Assembly: GCA_032622095.1 (NCBI GenBank)
Contig: CP136061.1
Span: forward strand, 11,795,287 to 11,859,286
DNA length: 64,000 bases
Direction of reading: 5' to 3'
DNA from: Siphonodentalium dalli
Lineage: Eukaryota > Mollusca > Scaphopoda > Gadilida > Siphonodentaliidae
Shown: positions 11,033-20,193 of the stretch, piece by piece
How the letters are laid out: the number at the start of each line of letters is the position of its first letter
Position numbering within the stretch: the stretch's first letter is position 1
Program-made: the position numbers and the translations under genes
The notes under the pieces: generated by a model
Seen by the model: the letters and a program-made list of their open reading frames with translations, nothing else
Told to the model about the DNA's origin: nothing
Database searches by the model: none

Positions 11033-11951
11033 TCTAGTATACATTTTTGAAAGATCTGTGTGTGTGTGTGTGTGTGTATCTGTGTGTTTGAAATCGATGA
11101 ACTCAAAAACGGCTAAGCCAATTTCGATGAAATTTGGTATATGGGGGTATTTTCGGGTCAGGAGTAACATAGGCCTATTGATTTTAAGATCCGAGGTCAA
11201 CTTTTCACGTGCCGAGGTCAAATCTGTTTTTACGCCGTTTTGCGCTAATATATTTCAGTTCGGTGCTCACAAATCGATTCGATATAGCGCGAATAATAAA
11301 TTGCCAATCATATAATTTACACGGTTAGAATCTGTGTGGCTTCATCTTTCCAACGATATATAATATGTATGTATCCGTTTTAGTTATCTGACTCAATTAT
11401 TAAGAAGAAGTGGTACGATCTTCTATCAGGGTAAAAACAATGCGTAACTTCTATGACGTCGTTAGAGTTCATAACGTTAGATCACGTTAACTCTTACCCG
11501 GCCGATGCATTTGACTGTTTCAGACGTCTTGGCGATATCTCGGGCACCGATGGTAATTTATCTTTACGTTGAAACTTGATAATTAATGAGCGTGTGTATA
11601 TGAGGCGCGTTTATATAATTCAGTGGAAATCAAATCGGGTTAAACTGGCGGATTTTTACGGACGAAATTTGATGCATAGGGTATCTCGGTATCCGCTGGG
11701 CCGATTTCCCGGTATCCGCTGGGCCGATTTCCACCATTTTTGGGGTGTTGGTGTTTGATCCCACCTGACCTTGACCTTCAAAATGGTCAATTCAAGGTCA
11801 AATCGGGTAAAACCGGATGGATTTCGACGGGTACTTTTGTCGGGTACTTTTGTTCGGGCACTGGACGGGTCAAATCGTGACCCCACTTGACCTTGGCCTT
11901 CAAAATAGACAATTCAAGGTCAAAGCCCGGACGAAGTCGGGTCACCTTCTA
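11033..11951 (+). mobile_element. Helitron array 1, unit 4 (second family)
   Basis: Starts TCTAGTATACATTTTTGAAA right after the CTAG of unit 3 and contains a (GT)n run, an AGGTCA-rich middle and 'gaccttgaccttcaaaatgg' modules. It ends with a different hairpin (CCCGGAC-gaa-GTCGGG), 'tcacctt' and CTA, directly followed by TCTC of unit 5. It is related to the solo element at 15416 and to units H6 and H7 of array 2. Confidence 0.8.
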
Positions 11952-12741
11952 TCTCATATATATTTTGAAGACCTCTGTCTGTTTGTTTGTATGTTTGTAT
12001 GTTTGTATGTTTGTCATTTATACAAATCTACGATTCTCGACCGATCGGGACCAAACTTGGTACGTGTGTGTAGTTTGACCAGGCGGTGGACGTTGTCGTA
12101 TTGGCGAGCCCGTGCGGCGCCCGCTTCGCGCATGCGCAGACGAGATCTCGGAAACGGGTAGAGCTATCGACTTGAAATTTGGTATGTGAATAGCCCGGAC
12201 AACGTCGGGTACGATCTTCTATCAGGGTAAAAACAATGCGTAACTTCTATGACGTCGTTAGAGGTCATAAAGTTAGATCACGTTAACTCTTACCCGGCCG
12301 ATGCATTTGACTGTTTCAGACGTCTTGGCGATATCTCGGGCACCGATGGTAATTTATCTTTACGTTGAAACTTGATAATTAATGAGCGTGTGTATATGGG
12401 GCGCGTTTATATACTTCAGTGGAAATCAAATCGGGTTAAACTGGCGGATTTTTACGGACGAAATTTGATGCATAGGGTATCTCGGTATCGCCGGTATCCG
12501 CTGGGCCGATTTCCATCATTTTTGGGGTGTTGGTGTTTGACCCCACCTGACCTTGACCTTCAACATGGTCAATTCAAGGTCAAATCGGGTAAAACCGGAT
12601 GGATTTCGACGGGTACTTTTGTCGGGTACTTTTGTTCGGGCACTGTGTTTTGGACGGGTCAAATCGTGACCCCACTTGACCTTGGCCTTCAAAATAGACA
12701 ATTCAAGGTCAAAGCCCGGACGAAGTCGGGTCACCTTCTAG
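11952..12741 (+). mobile_element. Helitron array 1, unit 5 (chimera)
   Basis: The 5' part (to about 12209) is like units 1-3, with one 122-bp unit. At 'cccggacaacgtcggg' it switches to sequence matching the inside of unit 4 ('tacgatcttctatcagggt', first seen at 11415). It ends with the unit-4 type hairpin and CTAG (12738-12741), followed by host T. This is a recombinant of the two families. Confidence 0.8.
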
Positions 12742-13625
12742 TCCTATATATTCATAAACCATGGTTCTATATTCCCGGTATAAAGAACATTCAGATATTT
12801 AACCTGAAAAAATTGCATAAATCCTAACATTAGTGGTCTAATTCCAGACAAATGCACACAGCTACGGGCAAGAGACCAGGACACACCGGGCTGATCATGG
12901 TTGTTTTGCCCGGTGTGAGAAAATTTTGAAAACTATACAAGAAAATAGCAAATCCTAGCATCTAGACTGGCCTCATCTGAAGCTTTCCTATAGTGTTGGA
13001 AATCTCAAACCTCATATACTCCCGCTCGATCAGGTTGGAAAATTCTCCAACTGATGACCATTTCAGTCCACAAGTTTGACCAAATGTAGTAAAATATTGT
13101 TTTGTTAAACTTATTAGGAGTTTTGTATTGACCATGGGGGAGGTACAATGACACACCGGGCCGACCATGGTTCAGACCGGTGTGCGAAAATTTTGAAATC
13201 TGAACAAGAAAATCGCAAAATCCTAGCATATAGACTAGCCTCAAGCCTTCCTAGAGTTGGAAATTTCAAACCTGACACCCCCATTGAGGTTGGAAAATTT
13301 CCAGCTGATGACAATTCCAAGGACAATGTTGACCAAATGAATGACAACATTGTTTTCTTCAATTAGTTAGCAGTCTTTGACTGGCCACGGGGGAGGGACA
13401 AGGACACAAGATTTTCAAGTGTTGGAAATTTCCGACCTGTCACCCCCCTGAGGTTGGAAAAATTTTGACTAAAATAGGAAAATATGCAATACTTGGTCCA
13501 AAACAATTAATTCCCCCCAATAAATTGTTTGAAAATCAAACTACAAGAACATTTTCAACCTATTGTTCATGTCATATTTCCAACTAATGATTTGGCACGT
13601 ATGAAATTTCCAACTGTTTAAAATT
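12742..13625. repeat. Foldback core, right part
   Basis: 12742 to about 13340 matches 48653 to about 49190 ('tcctatatattcataaacca', 'ggacacaccgg', 'gttggaaaattctccaactg'). It contains repeated, partly palindromic 'gttggaaatttc'/'gaaaatttccaac' blocks. Open frames of 60-80 codons occur on both strands of these blocks and look accidental. Confidence 0.8.
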
Positions 13626-13631
13626 TTGACC

Positions 13632-13850
13632 TGCGGCGCACAATATACTATGGGTGATGGGATGGGGTGGTGTTTGGGTACCACCTATATACGAGCGCCT
13701 GCGGCGCATAAGATACTATGGGTGGTGGGATGGGGTGGTGGGTGGGTACTACCTATATACGAGCGCCTGCGGCGCATAAGATACTATGGGTGGCGGGATG
13801 GGGTGGTGGTTGGGTACAAGTTGTTCCCTATCCATTCCCGGTGCAACCGT
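13632..13850. repeat. GC-rich hairpin minisatellite, right copy
   Basis: Three units with GCGCCtgcGGCGC-type hairpins and 'gatggggtggtgggtgggta', reverse-complement to 8935-9240. Confidence 0.9.
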
Positions 13851-13884
13851 CTGGACTGGCCACTAGTAACTGTTGTATTATAAC

Positions 13885-14370
13885 TATCTCGTTTAAAAAA
13901 ACGAGATAAAAATAAAATTTCCCACCTGCTATCTCGTTTAAACAAGATAAGTTATCTCGTTTAAACAAGATAAAAATAAAATTCCCACCTGCTATCTCAT
14001 TTAAACGAGATAAGTTATCTCGTTTAAACGAGATAAATATAAAATTTCCCACCTGCTATCTCGTTTAAACAAGATAAGTTATCTCGTTTAAACGAGATAA
14101 AAATAAAATTTCCCAACTGCTATCTCGTTTAAACAAGATAAGTTATCTCGTTTAAACGAGATAAAAATAAAAATTCCCAACTGCTATCTCGTTTAAACAA
14201 GATAAGTTATCTCGTTTAAACGAGATAAAAATAAAATTTCCCATCACTTATCTCGTTTAAACGAGATAAGTTATCTCGTTTAAACAAGATAAAAATAAAA
14301 TTTCCCATCTGCTATCTCGTTTAAACGAGATAGTTATCTCGTTTAAACGAGATAAAAATAAAATTTCCCA
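13885..14370. repeat. 64-bp palindromic array, right end of foldback element
   Basis: About seven units of the ATCTCGTTTAAACGAGAT palindrome array, inverted relative to 8397-8862, ending in 'cccatgtcctcatccagcca'. Units differ by single bases, as do those of the left array. Confidence 0.95.
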
Positions 14371-14597
14371 TGTCCTCATCCAGCCACCGTATATTCTTGT
14401 CTCTAAGATTATTTAGTTATAACGTGATACGTAATGACATTAAATCGTATGGAAACATAGCAATTGTGTGGGCTGCGTGTCGTGAATATGTATTGAGAAA
14501 TAACGTCACACGTAATGACATTAAATCTCAAGGAAACCCGCGAAATAGAAAACAAATCAAATTTATTGTTTTAATGTTTTAAGTTATTTCCTTCATA

Positions 14598-14820
14598 ACA
14601 AGAGCCTTCGTGAAAAAGAACCCTCTCAATACTTTAGAATATAGAATTAACCTTTAAACTAACAAAAACCTTCGGAATGGCGAACCTTCGGAATAGAGAA
14701 CCTTCGGAATAGCGAACCTTCGGAATAGTGAACATTCGGAATAGTGAACCTTCGGAATAGAGAACCTTCGGATTAACGAACCTTCGGAATAGCGAACCTT
14801 CGGAATAGAGACATGTCCCC
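14598..14820. repeat. CCGAAGG minisatellite, right copy
   Basis: Units 'accttcggaatagcga' run from 14665 to 14815, inverted relative to 7430-7592. At 14597-14603 the sequence 'aacaagag' after 'cttcat' resembles the CTCTTG|TTA terminus of the double-hairpin elements; whether it marks a third member is uncertain. Confidence 0.75.
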
Positions 14821-15415
14821 GACCTGATTTGTTATCTGCATGTGACCTAACCCTCGACCACACCCCTTGAGTTTCCAGTAACCGTAGCTCAAAGCTCAAA
14901 TTTCGAAATCAAAACGACAAGAGAGATGTATCTATACGTATTACGAGCAAAATATAATGCAATAGATATATATCGAAATACGTGATATTTTTCCACTTTT
15001 CTAAATTATACTGTATATTTGGTCACTTCGATGTACGATTTTCACAAGTTCACGTTGTTTCAGAAAGGCAGGTTGTTTTATAGCTGGATCTATGTAGAAT
15101 AAATTATATAATTTCTTCAAAATATTGAACAATTGCGATTTTCGTGCGCGTTTGACCAATAAAACACTGAAATCTGACACCAAATTTTTTTTCTTGAGAA
15201 AATTAAAGAATAGAATATATTTGTTTATCAGATATCCAAAAATGGGACTTTTATCCAATCTGTCGTGATTTGGCCTGCCTCCGTCATCAACGGACTAGAC
15301 TAATATGATTCAGGAATGTCTCGTAATGTAAATCGTTTCGTTTCTAACTCAGTTTGGCATTGATTATGTTTGTTTTTCTGGAGTCGATATGTCTGTACTG
15401 ATGTGTTTTGGTGTA
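14821..15415. other. Non-coding, one unassigned open frame
   Basis: An open frame of 85 codons (15258-15001, minus), rich in Lys, Leu, Ile and Phe, lies in AT-rich DNA with no recognised motif. I treat it as accidental. Confidence 0.4.
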
Positions 15416-16135
15416 TCTATTATATATTTTGGAAGATCTGTTTGTGTGCGTGTCTGTCTGTGTGATCGCGATGGACTCGAAAACGGCCGAGCCGATTTCG
15501 ATGAAACGTGGTATGTGGGGGTATTTTCGGCCGGGGGGTGGCATGGGCCTATTAATTTTCAGATCCGAGGTCAACTTTTCACGTGCCGAGGTCAAATCTG
15601 TTTTTACGCCGTTTTGCGCTAATATATTTCAGTTCGGTGCCCACAAATCGATTCGATATAGCGCGTATAATAAATTGCCAGTCATATAATTTGCACGGTT
15701 AGAATCTGTGGCGCTTCATCTTTCCAATGATGTATCACACGCCTGTGTACGTTTAAAGTTTCTACCTTAATTATCGAGAAGAACGCAGGACCATGCTTCG
15801 CTCATCGAAAAACATTCCGTAAATATATTACGCCGTCAACAGATCGTGACGTGATCGCGTTTAACTCTTAACCGGCCGATGTCGCGTTAACTCATCACCG
15901 GCCGAGGTATCCGCAAATGGCATTGGGCAATATATATATCTCGGAAACGGGTGGAGCTATCGACTTGAAATTTGGTATGTGAATGTATCTTGCCCCGGGT
16001 ACGAATTTTATCGGGCCGCCGAGCCCGTGCGACGCCAGCTTCGCGCATGCGCAGACCAGATCTCGGAAACGGGTGGAGCTATCGACTTGAAATTTGGTTT
16101 TTGAATAGCCCGGACGAAGTCGGGTCACCTTCTAG
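15416..16135 (+). mobile_element. Solo non-autonomous Helitron
   Basis: Starts TCTATTATATATTTTGGAAG after host A (15415) and ends with the hairpin CCCGGAC-gaa-GTCGGG, 'tcacctt' and CTAG (16132-16135), followed by host T. The 5' part (to about 15900) matches array-1 unit 4, and the 3' part holds two partial 122-bp units of the unit 1-3 family. It is thus a second recombinant between the families. No protein is encoded; 16136 onward is intron of the TSP1 gene. Confidence 0.85.
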
Positions 16136-16185
16136 TTGTATATAATTCTAAGGATAATCTTAAATTCATTTAAGGGTTCACAAAC

Positions 16186-16356
16186 CTGGACATGCGGTCT
16201 CGTTGCAGGCGATAGCCCGAGTTAAACTTCCATCGCACGTGACTCCCCCATTGCTAGGTGCTGGATTACTACACTGCCGTCCTTGTGTTTTAGATCCAGA
16301 TCCGCAAGTAACGGAACATCTTCCCGAGTCACTCCATGTCGTCCAAGCACCGTCCA
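16186..16356 (-). CDS. TSP1-domain exon (171 nt)
   Basis: One whole TSP1 repeat of 57 codons. On the minus strand it reads V-D-G-A-W-T-T-W-S-D-S-G-R, then C-S-V-T-C-G, the classic thrombospondin motif and an O-fucosylation consensus, and ends in T-A-C-P. All six cysteines and the W-x-x-W pair are present. The acceptor is at 16358-16357 after a pyrimidine-rich tract (tttcttgtctctttctgatt on the upstream side). The donor GT is at 16185-16184. Both borders are phase 1. It is the lowest-coordinate intact exon and differs from the 22-25 kb group, resembling instead the broken pieces at 17842 and 19684. Any continuation of the gene lies beyond it, possibly off the left edge. Confidence 0.85.
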
Positions 16357-16377
16357 CTTAAAATCAGAAAGAGACAA

Positions 16378-16447
16378 GAAAACCATAGTCAGAAATTGGT
16401 AACGCCACCAAGATCATATTATTAGCCATAAATATAAATTATAATAT
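16378..16447. repeat. Dispersed ~95-bp repeat, copy 2
   Basis: Matches 52-145 and 50127-50219, here about 20 bp from a TSP1 exon acceptor and followed by an (ATTATA)n-like stretch. Confidence 0.7.
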
Positions 16448-17086
16448 AATTATAATATAAATTATTATTCATTAGTTAGCGTTAATATAGGCGCTAACTA
16501 ATGACTTGTTAAATAACATCTAATAAATATTCATCTTATTCATAACTTTAAGGAGTCCTTCTGGCACACGAGAATATTTATCGCCGTTTGATTTGCACCA
16601 AGTGAACTCGGCGCATATATAATTGATAGAACAGACCTCTATTATGATGATCGTGTCGTTATTTGTTTAAGATACGTATCAATTGACATATACGCACCCG
16701 TTCCCTCATTAAAATATATATATATCGCCCATTTTAGCGGACCTCCGCGAATTCGGGGACTTCCGCAAAGTGACCTCCACAAATCTGGACCTAGTGCAAA
16801 TCGTCGCACCCAATGCAATTTGTAAACAAATACGATTGACAAGCGTTTTAATGAGGTGAGCTTTAATTAAACGAAAGAAGCATTCTACATAAAATATTTG
16901 TCATGGACTCAGCCAGTGTGCCATATGTATGTGTCAACTAAGGTCGCTTTGCGTGGTAAAAGTGAAAAGTGAAAGTGGAAAATCCTATTGAAAATGAAGT
17001 AGCATACAATTTTGGGATTTCCGCGGCAGATTGCAGTGAATCTATACTATTGGAAGTGAATGTACAATTCCTGGAATTCTATCAGA
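16448..17086. other. Intron sequence, nothing recognised
   Basis: AT-rich, with 'gcgctaacta'/'ttagttagcg' inverted motifs near 16476-16503. I found no further exon. Confidence 0.4.
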
Positions 17087-17164
17087 TATCGCGACTCTGC
17101 TCGTTTTCGTGATCATACGTTATATAGGGCCTATATGACCACGAAAACGAGTCGAGTCGCGATA
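17087..17164. repeat. 78-bp palindrome
   Basis: tatcgcgactctgctcgttt... is mirrored by ...aaaacgagtcgagtcgcgata, with the centre tatagg|gcctata. Few mismatches. Confidence 0.85.
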
Positions 17165-17344
17165 CATCCATCGGTACAAACACATTGTGTATACGATACA
17201 ATTTTGACTTGATGACCAGAAAATAAAAGATGGCGGTTAATCCAAATCTCCAACAGAATAGACATGCGCGCTCCGATTAAAATTACCCATAATTCACTTC
17301 ACTACACCAGGGGTTCCCAATGGGTTATGCATTATTTTCAGGCT

Positions 17345-17520
17345 ATCAGATTATTTATATATTCAAGAACATATTATTACACCGGTGACTTTAGGTTTAC
17401 AATTTCAGCCTGTCCTGACTCTATCGGTATGTTTGAGTTATATTTTCAAGAACATATTATTTACGGTGGCGTTCACTTTACAATTTCAGCATTTACGTGA
17501 TTCTATCGGTACGATTGAGC
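17345..17520. repeat. Two ~85-bp direct repeats
   Basis: 'ttcaagaacatattatt' followed by 'tttacaatttcagc' and 'tctatcggta' occurs at 17362-17432 and 17447-17513. Open frames through it are short and unrecognised. Confidence 0.6.
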
Positions 17521-17841
17521 AAGGTACAAAACCTATTCTCCCACAATGTGTTCGCTCACTGCTCCACAGATTATCAAAAACTGAAAAACAACTTACACCA
17601 CCTTGTGGCGTAATAAATGAAATTCCGTGAGATACGGGCATTTGTTCGTCCGCTCGAGACCTAGTCGGAATATTACACGAGGGTCGACATTTCAGGTCAA
17701 GAGCGGCGACAAATTGAGCTCCTAATAATTGAAAATATCAGCCGAGTACTTCATGTGTAACTAGAAAGCCCCGAAAGCAACACGACATTGCTGAGAAATC
17801 GCTGTGCAACATGCGAAAGGAAAATCAGAATTCACACACAC

Positions 17842-17866
17842 CTGGACATTGCAGTCTCCGCAGACA
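17842..17866 (-). pseudogene. Remnant of a TSP1 exon end
   Basis: The last ~25 nt of a TSP1 exon of the 16186 type, with an intact-looking donor (ag|gtgtgt at 17841-17840) but a one-base insertion breaking the C-P codons. The downstream intron (17755-17841) matches 19577-19683. The exon is cut at about 17866, where the LINE remnant begins. Confidence 0.6.
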
Positions 17867-18659
17867 CCTCAAAATCTGTCACATATATAGTTTAAAGTGG
17901 CGCTTCGAGTTCTCACACGAGGAAAGAAAAATTGTTGTATCTGGTACCTCCCAAAACTGGGGTCACACTGATTATAGACCATGGGAGCTCGGACCCAGAC
18001 ATATCGCCAACGTAGATGAAGTCTCTCATCTGGGTAATATTCAGAGTTCGACTGGTCAACAGAACTAAAACGTTGAGAAGGCAAATGCTTCTGTTCAGCT
18101 TGTCGCTTACCAGTTTCAACCGAATTCTTACCTTTATCCAACCTAAAGATTCTTATGCATATCGTTATTCCCAAAGCTCTTTATGGTTGTGAATCATGGT
18201 GGGGTTTGTCACATACGCAGCATACGACGTTAGAACGCGCTTACCGCATGTGTGTTAAGATTTTACAGCGCATTCCGAAACGGAGTAATACAATATTATC
18301 CCTATCACTACTCGGACTTCTCCCTATTGATTACGAAATTCAGCGGAGAAAATTATTGTTTCTTTGAACACTGGTTAACTTACCACGGGATCACAGATCA
18401 TCTCTCGATGTATTACTATTCAATTATTTGGTAATCGAATCTACGGTCGCCCGATGACAAGATTTCTGAAAGATATCTATGATACTCTCCATAGATTCAA
18501 CTTATACCATTATATTCCATGTTTTACGGAAACGGGTTTCTTCCCCATTCAGTCTACTTGGAAGAAAATTGTCAGAGATTGTCTCACTACTCACGCGAGG
18601 TGAGTCAGAATGATCAGAGAGACGTTCTATCATTTCACATCAAGGTAAAATCAGAAAGC

Positions 18660-18754
<95 letters not shown>

Positions 18755-19590
18755 AAGAGCGTATTTTCCAATCTGTGTCAAGATGGCAATATTTTTAACA
18801 AAACCACATATGACAAGGACGCTCAATGCAGTCTCTGCAACCAAACATATTCAAATAACTTGTTTCATATATGTATCTGGAGTGTACATGTACATCTGAG
18901 TTTGCACAGATGGTTCGAAACACATTTTGGTATTCACTGATTGACATATTTGGAATTGACACTGTTATCTTTCTTGACAACATGAATACTGATACATTCC
19001 TTGCGTATTGCCTTGTTGTGTGATGAATTATCGTCTTTGCAAGCGATGTGTGCGGTTTTTTCGTCCTATGTTCCTGATCAAGTTTTTATTAATGAAAGTA
19101 CCGGTATAAAATCGGATACGTTATTAACGTATATATAATGTTGGAAGAAACACTCTTAGCACATTGTTTTGGTTGATGCATCGGTGCAGAAGCTCACCTC
19201 ATCTCTGACAAGAAACAATTATTCGTACAATGCGTCCGCTTCATTTGCGAATTATGCGCGGTCTGAATAGTTCATATATACATACATATTATATGTCTTA
19301 AACATCTTGTCTTGCAGTATATTATTCCCACAATATATTATAGCGCGTCGTGTCTTCGGTATGGTGACTGGAATGACGTCAGTTCTCCTGATATTTTGAT
19401 TATAACTTAAGGAATTAGATCGGCCTGTCCGCACTTGATGGACGGGCTTATATACCTAAGTTACTTCAAAACCACCGACTTCAAATGAGCCGTCTCAATG
19501 TAAATTATATTCTGTATATATGCCACCAGTTAACTTTTGTATATATATTGTATCATAATGGTCTCCATATTTGGAGAAATAAACATATCT
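17867..19590 (+). mobile_element. Decayed LINE fragment (C-terminal half)
   Basis: On the plus strand, pieces of a non-LTR retrotransposon polyprotein appear in shifting frames. One part lies at 17880-18060 (thumb-like, ending V-D-E-V-S-H-L-G). The next, at 18155-18365, reads I-P-K-A-L-Y-G-C-E-S-W-W-G and on to T-L-E-R-A-Y-R-M-C-V-K. The last, near 18830-18900, has a Cys/His-rich C-x-x-C...H-x-x-x-x-C pattern. Frameshifts and stops make it dead. A 97-bp CT microsatellite sits inside. The 3' end is probably near 19590 (ggagaaataaacat), just before TSP1-intron sequence resumes. The fingers and the catalytic YADD part are absent. Confidence 0.65.
18658..18754. repeat. (CT)n microsatellite
   Basis: About 48 CT units with a single CG interruption near 18671, inside the LINE remnant. 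Confidence 0.98.
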
Positions 19591-19683
19591 CTCTCATGTG
19601 TAACTAGAAAGCCCCGAAATCAACACGACATGCTGATAAATCGTTGTTCAATATGCGAAAAGAAAAGCAGAATGCACACAAAA

Positions 19684-19738
19684 CTGGACATGCGGATTCG
19701 TTGCAGGAGACCGTCTGCGTTAAACTGCCATCGCAAGT
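19684..19738 (-). pseudogene. Partial TSP1 exon, dead donor
   Basis: The last ~18 codons of a TSP1 repeat (T-C-D-G-S-L-T-Q-T-V-S-C-N-E-S-A-C-P). The consensus ag|gt at the donor has become ag|tttt, and the first two thirds of the exon are gone beyond 19738. Closest to the exon at 16186-16356. Confidence 0.7.
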
Positions 19739-20184
19739 AATAACCAATCAGTATTGTGTCCAAAATATCATTTAATTTGGAGTTTGCGCTTAGTACCGCC
19801 CAGCTGGGCTTTTATACCATTTTTCTCTCAAAATCGCCAAGCTGGGTCTCCTGTATGTCAGTGTTTGTCATTTTGACAGACAATCTCTTAGTTTACCGAT
19901 AATTACGCTCTCAAAAATAAAATCGAATCTTTGAAAAACCGAGAGAACATGGGGAATGGACTAAGTTTAAAATGGAATATATGTGGTGATTACTTCAGTT
20001 GGTTGAACACTTCATTTTTTGACGATTAGGTACAATAACAAAGATATACTGCTCAGCAGCAAATCTACACACGGTGAGGTACATTAACAAAACAATGTCT
20101 GAGCGATACATATAACAGATATGGTACATTAACATATAATATGTGGGCGATTGTAACGTTGACAACCAACACCGTTATACATAC

Positions 20185-20193
20185 CAACGCATT
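20185..20193 (-). pseudogene. 3' tip of TSP1 exon, detached by LINE
   Basis: The nine bases caacgcatt plus the donor GT (20184-20183) match the ends of the exons at 22731, 23379 and 24016. The body of the exon is 1.9 kb away at 22111-22264 because the LINE at 20194-22110 lies between. Confidence 0.85.

Larger units (their letters stand above)
8366..14390. mobile_element. Foldback transposon with tandem-repeat inverted ends
   Basis: The ends are inverted: acggtggctggatgaggaca at 8366 and its reverse complement ending at 14390. Flanking 8-mers gtattctt (8358-8365) and atattctt (14391-14398) look like an imperfect 8-bp target duplication. Each end is a long array of a 64-bp palindromic unit followed by a GC-rich hairpin array, in mirror order. 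This architecture resembles Drosophila foldback and Galileo elements (P superfamily, 7-bp duplications) or foldback hAT elements (8 bp). The core (9335-9481 plus 12742-13625) encodes no transposase that I can see, so it is non-autonomous. It was itself invaded by a Helitron array (9482-12741); without that it would be about 2.8 kb. Confidence 0.8.

Noticed and set aside
15001-15258. 85-codon Lys/Leu/Ile-rich minus frame
   Set aside because: AT-rich low-complexity composition, no motif, and no paralogous copy to show selection.
17755-19700. A 110-bp target duplication around the decayed LINE
   Set aside because: The two flanking copies (17755-17866 and 19577-19690) differ at many positions and are far longer than LINE target duplications; tandem TSP1 units explain them better.
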